A stretch of DNA of 36,114 nucleotides from assembly GCA_011390675.1 (NCBI GenBank), contig JAABRX010000030.1, positions 1 to 36,114 on the forward strand, in the 5' to 3' direction. Below, one piece after another: positions 23,478-30,130 of the stretch (position 1 is the stretch's first letter; each line of letters begins with the position of its first letter). The notes under the pieces are model-generated. The model made no database searches. It was not told the origin of the DNA and worked only from the letters and a program-made list of their open reading frames with translations. A program made the position numbers and the translations under genes. This DNA is from Trueperaceae bacterium (GTDB taxonomy: Bacteria; Deinococcota; Deinococci; Deinococcales; Trueperaceae).

Positions 23478-24560
23478 GTGACCCACCCTCCCGTCGCCCA
23501 CGACGCCGACGTCCGCTTCCTGCTCGACCATCAGCACCCGGACGGCGCCTACGTGGCGAGCCCCGACTTCTCGCAGTACCCCTACGGCTGGGTGCGCGAC
23601 GGTGCCTTCGTCGCGCACGCGCTCGACGCGGTGGGCGAGCGCACCAGCGCCGCGCGCTTCCACGCCTGGATGGCCGAGGCGGTCCTGGGGATGGAGGGCG
23701 ACGTGCGCGCGCAGCTCGCCGCTCGAGCCGGTGGACGTCCGATCGACCACGCCCGGATGCTGCCCGCGCGGTACCGGCTCGACGGCGGCGTCGAGGCTGG
23801 CGACTGGCCAGACTTCCAGGTCGACGGCTACGGCCAATGGCTGTGGTCGCTCGGCGCGCACGTGGACGGGCCGCTGCCGGCCGGGCGGCTGCGCGACGCG
23901 GCCGTCTTGGTGGCGGAGTACCTGGCCGCCTTCTGGGACGAGCCCTGTTACGACGCGTGGGAGGAGGGGCGCACGCAGCAGCACACGAGCACGCTGGCGT
24001 CCGCGGCGGCGGGGCTGCGTGCCGCCGTGCGGCTGCTGGGCGCGGAGTACGACGCGGCCGCCGAGGTCGCGTGGGCTGGCGTCCGGACCCGCTGCGTCGC
24101 CGACGGCGCGTTCGTGAAGGGCTTCGGGCGCCACGACGTCGACGCCTCGCTGGTATGGCTCGCGACGCCGTTCGACCTGGTCGCCGACGAGGACCCGGTC
24201 TTCCGGCGGACGCTGGCGCGGATCGAGGACGAGTTGCTGGTCGACGGCGGGCTCCTGCGCTACCGCGCCGACACCTTCTACGGCGGCGGCGCCTGGACGT
24301 TGCTGACCGCTGGGCTCGCGTGGCACCACGCGCGCGTCGGGCGCACCGAGCGGGCGCGCGCTCTGCTCGCGTGGGTCGACGCCCAGCGGCGCGCCGACGG
24401 TGGGCTGCCGGAGCAGGTACCGATCGCGACCACCGATCCGTGGTTCCTCGACTGGTGGACGCGCCGGTGGGGGCCTTCGGCGGTGCCTCTGCTGTGGTCG
24501 CACGCGATGGTCGTGTTGGCGCGGTCGGCGTTCGCGTCGGGCGTGCCCGTCGCTCGCTAG
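23478..24560 (+). CDS. glycoside hydrolase family 15 (glucoamylase-like) protein
   Basis: This 360-residue (alpha/alpha)6-barrel protein should release glucose from alpha-glucosides with inversion. GH15 landmarks are present: YPYGWVRDGAF (Arg40, Asp41), DFQVDGYGQWLW near 112, YDAWEEGRTQQHTS with the likely general acid Glu162, RYRADTFYGGGAW near 261, and GGLPEQV with the likely base Glu312. It lacks the N-terminal beta-sandwich of many bacterial GH15 enzymes and has no signal peptide, so it should work in the cytoplasm. The start is GTG at 23478 with AGGAG seven bases upstream, 13 bases after the permease. Its stop codon TAG overlaps the -10 box of the next gene. Confidence 0.9.
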   Translation: MTHPPVAHDADVRFLLDHQHPDGAYVASPDFSQYPYGWVRDGAFVAHALDAVGERTSAARFHAWMAEAVLGMEGDVRAQLAARAGGRPIDHARMLPARYRLDGGVEAGDWPDFQVDGYGQWLWSLGAHVDGPLPAGRLRDAAVLVAEYLAAFWDEPCYDAWEEGRTQQHTSTLASAAAGLRAAVRLLGAEYDAAAEVAWAGVRTRCVADGAFVKGFGRHDVDASLVWLATPFDLVADEDPVFRRTLARIEDELLVDGGLLRYRADTFYGGGAWTLLTAGLAWHHARVGRTERARALLAWVDAQRRADGGLPEQVPIATTDPWFLDWWTRRWGPSAVPLLWSHAMVVLARSAFASGVPVAR

Positions 24561-24563
24561 GCT
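24558..24563 (+). promoter_or_regulatory. -10 box TAGGCT fused to the GH15 stop codon
   Basis: The GH15 stop codon TAG (24558-24560) is the first half of TAGGCT. Seven bases separate the box from the ATG at 24571, so the next mRNA would start at or beside its start codon. Confidence 0.6.
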
Positions 24564-24570
24564 GGGCTCC

Positions 24571-25176
24571 ATGGCTTCCCATCGCTTGATCCTGGTCAAG
24601 CACGCCTGGCCCGACGTCGACCCGCGCCGCCCGGCCGCCGACTGGCCGCTGTCGGCGCGCGGCCGCGCCGACGCCGCCGCGCTCGCGGACGCGCTCGCGC
24701 CCTACGCTCCGGGCCGGGTGGTCGCGAGCGAGGAGCCGAAGGCGCGCGACACCGGACGCGCGTTGGCCGGCGCGCTCGGGGTCCCGTTCGGGACCCGCCC
24801 CGGGCTCCACGAGCACGAGCGCCGGACCACGCCGTACCTGCCGAGGGCCGAGTTCCAAGCGGCGGTGGCGCGCTTCTTCGCCGAACCCGAGGCCCTCGTG
24901 CTCGGGGAGGAGACGGCGAGCGCGGCGCGGGCGCGCTTCGCGGCCGCGGTCGACGCGGTGGCCGCCGAGGGAGGCGGCACCCCGGTGGTGGTCGCCCACG
25001 GGACCGTGATCGCCCTGTACCTGGCCGAGTGCGTCGGGATCGACCCGTTCGCGACCTGGAAGGCGCTCGGGCTGCCGGCCTACGCGGTCGTGGGCGGAGC
25101 GCCGCCGCGGCTCGAGGCGCTGGTGGGAGCGCCGGTGGACGGAGGCGCTGGCCGATCGACCCTCGACGGCCTCTAG
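24571..25176 (+). CDS. histidine phosphatase superfamily protein
   Basis: This 201-residue protein belongs to the phosphoglycerate mutase-like phosphatases. The usual RHG motif is replaced by LVKHAWP, with His11 as the likely phosphate acceptor. PLSARGRADAAALADAL and the second catalytic histidine in VVAHGTVIALYL fit the family. Such proteins hydrolyse phosphate from small metabolites or proteins; the substrate is not clear. The ATG at 24571 follows TAGGCT by seven bases with no Shine-Dalgarno, suggesting a leaderless mRNA separate from the sugar operon. The 3' end overlaps the convergent alpha/beta hydrolase by four bases (CTAG). Confidence 0.88.
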   Translation: MASHRLILVKHAWPDVDPRRPAADWPLSARGRADAAALADALAPYAPGRVVASEEPKARDTGRALAGALGVPFGTRPGLHEHERRTTPYLPRAEFQAAVARFFAEPEALVLGEETASAARARFAAAVDAVAAEGGGTPVVVAHGTVIALYLAECVGIDPFATWKALGLPAYAVVGGAPPRLEALVGAPVDGGAGRSTLDGL

Positions 25177-25952
25177 AAGCCGCCCATCAGATCGAGGCCC
25201 ATCAGATCGAGCACGCCTTCGATCATGAGGGCGCGCTGCTCCGCCGCGGCGATCGTGGGTCGGCGATCCATCGGCTGGAACCCGTACCAACCGAACTGCG
25301 AGTGGTTGCCGCCCTCCACCCAAATCCAGCGCGTGTGCGGGGGCAGGAGCCCGGCGTTGCCTTCCACTTCGGCGGGCGATGCGAGCCCGTCGCGTGTACC
25401 GACGATCTTGGTGACGGGGATCTCGAGTCCGCCGAGGTCGACGTCGCGCGGGTGGGACGTGCCGATCAAGACGAGTCCCGCCAGGCCGCGGACGCGCGCG
25501 GCCGTCTCGGAGGCGACCACGCCGCCACGCGAATGTCCACCGAGGACCACGGACTCAGCCGCGCCCAGCGATGCCAACGTCCGGTCGATGCGGGTCCGGA
25601 GTTCGGCGGCGTCGGCTCCTCCGAACGCCCCGCGCCACGGGAGCTCGACCAGAACGACGCGGTGGCCTTCCGCCGCGACGGCGCGGGCGAGCGGCGCGTA
25701 CGCGCGGGGATCGACGAGCGCGCCCGGGAAGAACACGAGCGTCGTGCCGCTCGCGACGACGGCCGGCTCGAACCGCCACGTGCCCGCCTCGTGCGCGACC
25801 GCGACGGCGGCGTCGGACACGGCGGCCAGGTTCGCCTCCGGGCTCGATCGGTAGGCCACGAGCGACCAGATCACGAAGACCGCCGTCGCGCCCAGGCCCA
25901 GCGTGATCCACACCGCGCGCACCACCGACCAGGTCGTCCGTTTGCCCGCCAT
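25173..25952 (-). CDS. membrane-anchored alpha/beta hydrolase
   Basis: This 259-residue protein has one N-terminal membrane segment (about 9-33) and an alpha/beta-hydrolase domain outside it. The catalytic set is visible: Ser141 in GGHSRGG, Asp188 in VGTRDGLA and His217 in GGNHSQFGWYG. It is probably a serine esterase or related hydrolase at the cell surface; the substrate is unknown. The ORF track extends upstream to 26807, but I chose ATG at 25952 because the membrane anchor begins there and the extension runs through the divergent Gfo/Idh/MocA gene. The C-terminal LDLMG is duplicated by a 15-bp tandem repeat. Confidence 0.88.
   Translation of the reverse strand: MAGKRTTWSVVRAVWITLGLGATAVFVIWSLVAYRSSPEANLAAVSDAAVAVAHEAGTWRFEPAVVASGTTLVFFPGALVDPRAYAPLARAVAAEGHRVVLVELPWRGAFGGADAAELRTRIDRTLASLGAAESVVLGGHSRGGVVASETAARVRGLAGLVLIGTSHPRDVDLGGLEIPVTKIVGTRDGLASPAEVEGNAGLLPPHTRWIWVEGGNHSQFGWYGFQPMDRRPTIAAAEQRALMIEGVLDLMGLDLMGGF
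25183..25212. repeat. 15-bp tandem duplication inside the hydrolase gene
   Basis: CCCATCAGATCGAGG is followed directly by CCCATCAGATCGAGC. It encodes the repeated LDLMG at the C terminus of the hydrolase, keeps the frame and probably has little effect. Confidence 0.85.
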
Positions 25953-25962
25953 CGATGCTGCG

Positions 25963-25969
25963 TATCCTA
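25963..25969. promoter_or_regulatory. shared bidirectional -10 element TATCCTA
   Basis: Read on the plus strand TATCCT lies five bases before the Gfo/Idh/MocA ATG. Read on the minus strand TAGGAT lies 11 bases before the hydrolase ATG. One seven-base element could therefore serve both genes, and polymerase bound in one direction would exclude the other. Confidence 0.55.
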
Positions 25970-25973
25970 GACC

Positions 25974-26987
25974 ATGCCCACCGAACCGGAGCGCGTCCGC
26001 TGGGGCGTCCTGTCCACCGCCAACATCGGCCGCAAGGTCGTCGTCCCCTCGATCGTCGCGTCGTCGAACGGCGTCCTCACTGCGGTCGCGTCGCGCGAGG
26101 CGGCGCGCGCCGAGGCCTACGCGGCCGAGTTCGGCGGCGTCCGCGCGCACGCCTCGTACGAGGCGCTCCTCGCCGACCCGGAGGTCGACGCCCTGTACGT
26201 CCCGCTCCCCAACGCGCTGCACGAGGCGTGGACGGTGCGCGCGCTCGAGGCGGGCAAGCACGTGCTGTGCGAGAAGCCGCTCGCGCCGACCGCCGCCGCG
26301 TGCCGGCGCATGGGCGACGCCGCGGCCGCCCACGGGCGGCTGTTGATGGAGGCCTTCATGTACCGCTTCCACCCGCGCACGCGGGCGGTGGCGCGGCTCG
26401 TGGCCGAGGGCGCGATCGGCCGCGCCCGTCGCCTCGAGGCCGCGTTCACCTTCGCGGTGCGGCGCGACGACGACGTGCGGCTGTCGGCCGAGCTCGCCGG
26501 AGGCGCGCTCCTGGACGTGGGCTGCTACACCGTCGACGCCGCCCGGCGGACGCTCGGCGAGGAGCCGGTGGAGGCGGTCGCGTTCGCGACGTACGGCGAC
26601 TCCGGGGTGGACGTCGAGACCGTCGGGCTGCTGCGCTTCCCGTCGGGCGCGGTCGCGAGCGTCGCGTGCGCGCTCACCCTGCCCCGGTGCGAGCACCTGG
26701 CCGTGCACGGCGACGCGGGGCGCGTCGAGGTGGACCGCGCCTTCGTCGCGAGCCACGAGGCGCTCGGGTACGACGTGGTGGACGCCGCCGGCGCGGCGAC
26801 GCGGCAACCGGTGGACGGCGTCGACCAGTACCGGCTGATGGTCGAGGCGTTCGCGGATCGGGTGCTCGGGCGCGCCGTCGACGCGCCGGCCTCGGACGCG
26901 GCCGAGGCGGCGCGGACGGTGGCGGCGGTCGAGGCGCTGGCGGCGTCGGCGCGGCGTGGTGGGGCGCCGGTGGCGGTCGGCCGTTGA
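25974..26987 (+). CDS. Gfo/Idh/MocA family NAD(P)-dependent oxidoreductase
   Basis: This 337-residue cytoplasmic dehydrogenase has an N-terminal Rossmann fold (RWGVLSTANIGRKVVVPSI) and the family EKP motif in HVLCEKPLAPT near 99. GGALLDVGCYTVDAAR holds residues of the active site. Family members oxidise or reduce sugars, inositols or their derivatives. Its ATG is five bases after TATCCT, with no Shine-Dalgarno, so it should be leaderless. It could act on sugars supplied by the nearby loci, but it is not in their operons. The TTG start of the next gene overlaps its stop. Confidence 0.93.
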   Translation: MPTEPERVRWGVLSTANIGRKVVVPSIVASSNGVLTAVASREAARAEAYAAEFGGVRAHASYEALLADPEVDALYVPLPNALHEAWTVRALEAGKHVLCEKPLAPTAAACRRMGDAAAAHGRLLMEAFMYRFHPRTRAVARLVAEGAIGRARRLEAAFTFAVRRDDDVRLSAELAGGALLDVGCYTVDAARRTLGEEPVEAVAFATYGDSGVDVETVGLLRFPSGAVASVACALTLPRCEHLAVHGDAGRVEVDRAFVASHEALGYDVVDAAGAATRQPVDGVDQYRLMVEAFADRVLGRAVDAPASDAAEAARTVAAVEALAASARRGGAPVAVGR

Positions 26988-27694
26988 CGGGCTCCACGCC
27001 CTGGGCCGTCGCGGCGCTCGTGGCGATCAACCTGTTCCCGCTGGTCGGCGTCGCCTTCCTCGGGTGGTCGACGTACGACCTGATGCTGCTCTACTGGTTC
27101 GAGAACGGCGTCATCGGCGTCTACGCGGCGCTCAAGATGCTCCTCACGCGCGGACCGGACGGCGAGGCGGGCGGCCTGGGCGGGCTGTTGGGCAAGCTGT
27201 TCCTCACGGGCTTCTTCGCGCTCCACTACGGAGCGTTCTGGTCGGTCCACGGGTTCTTCGTGGTGACGCTGTTCGGGCCCGGCGGCGTGCTCGCGGGCCC
27301 GGCGGACCCGTTCCTCTCGGGCGCGGTGATGGCCGGGCCGACCGGTTTCTTCGCCGGAGGGCTCTCGATCGCCGCGCACACCCTGAGCGGCGGCCTGCTC
27401 CTCACCGCCGCCGGGCTGTTCGTGAGCCACGGGATCTCGTTCGTGGGCAACGTGCTGCAGCGCGGCGAGGACCTGCGGACCGCGCCGAACGCGCTCATGG
27501 CGCGCCCGTACGCGCGCGTGGTCGTCCTGCACGTCACGTTGGTCCTGGGTGCGTTCCTGATCATGGCGCTCGGGGAGACCATGGCCGCCCTCGCCCTGTT
27601 CGTCCTGCTCAAGACCGGCGTCGACTTGGGGGCGCACCTGCGCGCGCACCGGTCGCGGCCGGCCACCCGCGTCCCCGCTGGAAGCGGCGCGTGA
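26984..27694 (+). CDS. DUF6498-type multi-pass membrane protein
   Basis: This 236-residue protein has about five or six hydrophobic segments and the pattern LLYWFENGVIGVYAALKML, which I recognise from the DUF6498 family. Its function is unknown. I chose the TTG at 26984 because it overlaps the stop of the dehydrogenase by four bases (TTGA) and the first membrane segment begins soon after (PWAVAALVAINLFPLVG). The ORF is open upstream, so a GTG further upstream is possible. It ends 18 bases before the stop of the convergent HTH gene. Confidence 0.78.
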   Translation: MTGSTPWAVAALVAINLFPLVGVAFLGWSTYDLMLLYWFENGVIGVYAALKMLLTRGPDGEAGGLGGLLGKLFLTGFFALHYGAFWSVHGFFVVTLFGPGGVLAGPADPFLSGAVMAGPTGFFAGGLSIAAHTLSGGLLLTAAGLFVSHGISFVGNVLQRGEDLRTAPNALMARPYARVVVLHVTLVLGAFLIMALGETMAALALFVLLKTGVDLGAHLRAHRSRPATRVPAGSGA

Positions 27695-27712
27695 GCGGCG
27701 TCGACCCGCAAA

Positions 27713-28171
27713 TCAAGACGCGGTGGGATGCGCGTCGGCCGCGCGGCGCGCGACGCGCTCCATCCGCACCAGCAGCGTCGAGGACGGCGCCACCCTGCCG
27801 TTGAGGTAGGTCGAGAGGCGCGAGGCGGACGTGCCGATCGCTTCGGCGAAGGCGGCGCGGCCGAGCCCCGATGCATCCAAGTGCGCCCGCACCCGCCGCG
27901 CCACCTCGGCGCGTTCGGCGGCCTCGGCGTCGAGCCGCGCATGCGCGAGGACGCGCTCCATGAGCGGCGCCGCGCCGTAGGGACGGCTCGCGGCCAGCGC
28001 GTCCTCGAGCCGGCGCGCGACCGGTCCCCACGGGTCGGCGCGCACCGCCATCGCCAGGCGTCGCCAGTCGCTCAGACCGCCGCGCTCCAGGGCGGCCAAC
28101 ACGCCTTCCGTCGGCCAGGCTTCGACCGGTGCGTCCGGTCCCACGTCCAGATGGCGGAACCGCAGCGTCAT
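27713..28171 (-). CDS. HTH (XRE-like) protein, likely partner of the nucleotidyltransferase
   Basis: This 152-residue protein has a C-terminal helix-turn-helix (about 95-145: RRVRAHLDASGLGRAAFAEAIGTSASRLSTYLNGR, quoted in part) and an N-terminal part of unknown fold. Its ATG at 28171 overlaps the stop of the nucleotidyltransferase by four bases (ATGA), so the two are made together. By analogy with AbiE-like and MNT-type toxin-antitoxin pairs it may neutralise the enzyme and repress the shared promoter. The order, enzyme first and HTH second, is the reverse of classic AbiEi-AbiEii. That role is inferred. Confidence 0.8.
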   Translation of the reverse strand: MTLRFRHLDVGPDAPVEAWPTEGVLAALERGGLSDWRRLAMAVRADPWGPVARRLEDALAASRPYGAAPLMERVLAHARLDAEAAERAEVARRVRAHLDASGLGRAAFAEAIGTSASRLSTYLNGRVAPSSTLLVRMERVARRAADAHPTAS

Positions 28172-28845
28172 GGGGGCACCACCATCGACTCGGCGACGGC
28201 CGCGCACGTGGCCACCACCGCCTTCCAGTCGTGCCAGCGCGGGTCGAGGCGCTTGTAGCGGTGCAGCTCGCGGGTGGTGCGGGCATCCGCCGGTCGCGGC
28301 TCGGCCAGCTGCCGCGCCACCTGGCTCGCGACCCCGTCGCCGTAGCCTCGCTGGTCGGCGTAGAACGCGTCCATGTCGGCCAGCACGCGGGCCGCGTGGC
28401 CCAGGCCCGCTCGGTCGGCGAGAGCCGCGACGTCGAGGAAGTCGCGCGTCTGGTTGCGCCGCACGATGAGGAACGCCTTCACCCGCACGATCTCGTCGAA
28501 GGTCGGCACGCGGAGCCGGCGGCCCGTCGGCAGCTCGACCTCAGCGACCTCGAGCGGGCGCCGCCGGATCAACTGGCGCACGCCGGCCTCGATGTCGCCG
28601 AGCTCGCCCAGGATGATCTTGCCGGGCGTGACGCGGTTGGTCACCCACCCGTCGGTGCGTTCGATCGCTTCCAAGACCAGGTCGAAGCGCTCACGCAGGT
28701 CGGCGAGCACGTGGTCGTGGTCGAAGCTATCGCGGTGGTGCGCGTACCATGCTGCCGCGGAGCCGCCTACCAGGATGGCGTCGGGCACGACCTCCTGGAG
28801 ACGTGCAGCGGACTCCAGGACGTCGGCGAGCGTAGGGGCGTCCAT
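28168..28845 (-). CDS. AbiEii-like nucleotidyltransferase (putative toxin)
   Basis: This 225-residue protein has the nucleotidyltransferase signature LVGGSAAAWYAHHRDSFDHDH, with Gly27/Gly28/Ser29 and the metal-binding candidates Asp42 and Asp44. Further on, RVKAFLIVRRNQTRDFLDVAAL matches the K...R...RDF.D pattern of the AbiEii/AbiGii family. In characterised members the enzyme adds nucleotides to tRNA acceptor ends and stops growth. The ATG at 28845 follows an extended -10 box by six bases, so the mRNA should be leaderless. It overlaps its HTH partner. A housekeeping nucleotidyltransferase role cannot be excluded. Confidence 0.75.
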   Translation of the reverse strand: MDAPTLADVLESAARLQEVVPDAILVGGSAAAWYAHHRDSFDHDHVLADLRERFDLVLEAIERTDGWVTNRVTPGKIILGELGDIEAGVRQLIRRRPLEVAEVELPTGRRLRVPTFDEIVRVKAFLIVRRNQTRDFLDVAALADRAGLGHAARVLADMDAFYADQRGYGDGVASQVARQLAEPRPADARTTRELHRYKRLDPRWHDWKAVVATCAAVAESMVVPP

Positions 28846-28851
28846 GGCATC

Positions 28852-28860
28852 AAGATATCA
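28852..28860 (-). promoter_or_regulatory. extended -10 promoter for nucleotidyltransferase/HTH pair
   Basis: TGATATCTT (TGn plus TATCTT) ends six bases before the ATG at 28845. The region is strikingly AT-rich. TATCGGATGT and TATCTTGATG form an imperfect direct repeat 12 bases apart that could be an operator for the HTH protein. Confidence 0.6.
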
Positions 28861-28903
28861 CATCCGATAACAACACGGTACCCGCCGAACCTGCGTCCGG
28901 GGC

Positions 28904-29950
28904 TCAGCTCGCGGTGGCGACCGCCCGCCGCACCCGCGGCGCCACCTCGGTGCCGAGCAGCTCGATCGCCCGCAGCACCTCGCGGTGCGGCAGCGTCCCC
29001 AAGCCCATCTGGAACATCGCCCGCTGGTGGCCGAACAGCGCGTGCTGGGCGATCAGCTTCTCGGCCACCTCGTCCGGGTCGCCGACGAACAGCGAACCGC
29101 GCGGTTCGCGCATCGCGTCGAACTGCGCGCGGCTCATCGGCGGCCAACCGCGCTCACGGCCGATGCGGCTCATCACCGCCGCGTACGGCGGGAACGCGAC
29201 GTCGGCCGCGCGCTGCGCGTCCTCGGCGACGAAGGCGTGGCCGGTGACGGCCAGCGGCTGGGGTCCGTGCCCCGCCGCCGCGAGCGCTTCGCGGTGGATG
29301 CGGGCGAACGGGGCGAAGCGCTCCGGCAGCCCGCCGATGATCGCGAGCGCCATCGGCAGCCCGAGCGTGCCCGCGCGCCACGCCGACTCGGGGGTGCCGC
29401 CGACGCCGACCCACACGGGCAGCGGGTCCTGGACCGGCCGCGGGTGGACCTCCTGGCCGGCGAGCGGCGCGCGCGTGGTGCCGCGCCACGTCACCGCCGT
29501 GCGGTCGCGGACCTTCAGCAGCAGCTCGAGCTTCTCGGAGAACAACCGTTCGTAGTCCTGGAGCTCGTACCCGAACAGCGGGAACGACTCCGTGAAGGAT
29601 CCGCGCCCGGCGAGCACCTCGGCGCGGCCGCCGGAGAGCAGGTCGAGCGTCGCGAAGCGCTGGAAGACGCGCACCGGGTCGTCGGAACTGAGCACCGTGA
29701 CCGCCGACGTCAGCCGGATCCGCTCGGTGCGCTCGGCGATCGCCGCGAGGACGACCTCGGGGGCGCTGATCAGGAAGTCGGCGCGGTGGTGCTCGCCCAC
29801 GCCGAAGACGTCGAGCCCTACCTGCTCGGCCAGCACCGCCTCCTCCACGACCTGCCGCAGGCGCTCGGCGGGGGTGGGCGTGCGGCCGGTGACCGGGTCG
29901 GGGCCGTGGTCGCCGAAGGTGAAGACGCCGATCTCGAAGGGGGTGCTCAT
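28904..29950 (-). CDS. LLM class flavin-dependent oxidoreductase (luciferase-like)
   Basis: This 348-residue protein is a TIM-barrel monooxygenase of the bacterial luciferase-like group that uses FMN or F420. Family features include [10 protein letters not shown] at the start, [22 protein letters not shown] near 50, [22 protein letters not shown] near 104 and [15 protein letters not shown] near 176. The substrate is unknown and no flavin reductase is beside it. The ATG at 29950 is seven bases after TAGCGT, with no Shine-Dalgarno, so it is probably leaderless. It is divergent from the family 5 binding-protein operon. Confidence 0.92.
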   Translation of the reverse strand: MSTPFEIGVFTFGDHGPDPVTGRTPTPAERLRQVVEEAVLAEQVGLDVFGVGEHHRADFLISAPEVVLAAIAERTERIRLTSAVTVLSSDDPVRVFQRFATLDLLSGGRAEVLAGRGSFTESFPLFGYELQDYERLFSEKLELLLKVRDRTAVTWRGTTRAPLAGQEVHPRPVQDPLPVWVGVGGTPESAWRAGTLGLPMALAIIGGLPERFAPFARIHREALAAAGHGPQPLAVTGHAFVAEDAQRAADVAFPPYAAVMSRIGRERGWPPMSRAQFDAMREPRGSLFVGDPDEVAEKLIAQHALFGHQRAMFQMGLGTLPHREVLRAIELLGTEVAPRVRRAVATAS

Positions 29951-29957
29951 GGGGGCG

Positions 29958-29963
29958 ACGCTA
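29958..29963 (-). promoter_or_regulatory. -10 box (TAGCGT) for the LLM oxidoreductase
   Basis: TAGCGT is followed by seven bases (CGCCCCC) and the ATG at 29950, the spacing of a leaderless start. Confidence 0.5.
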
Positions 29964-30032
29964 CGTCGGCGGGGCCTCGGGGCGGGCGACGGAGGCCACC
30001 GTGGGCATCCTTCGCCGCCGAATCGTATGAAA

Positions 30033-30041
30033 TGCTACACT
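30033..30041 (+). promoter_or_regulatory. extended -10 promoter for family 5 binding protein
   Basis: TGCTACACT (TG, one base, TACACT) lies in a short AT-rich stretch about 90 bases before the ATG at 30131. A weak TTCGCC lies 19 bases before TACACT. The leader that follows is GC-rich and ends in a GGAGG ribosome-binding site. Confidence 0.6.
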
Positions 30042-30130
30042 CGCGCTCCAAGCGCGCCTAGAGGACCCGACGCCGCCGCCGATCCGCGGCCCCGACGCCC
30101 CGTCCCGGTGCGCGGACCCCGGAGGTACCC

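Noticed and set aside
25173-26807. 544-residue form of the alpha/beta hydrolase
   Set aside because: The N-terminal 285 residues are antisense to the Gfo/Idh/MocA gene and have no recognisable domain.
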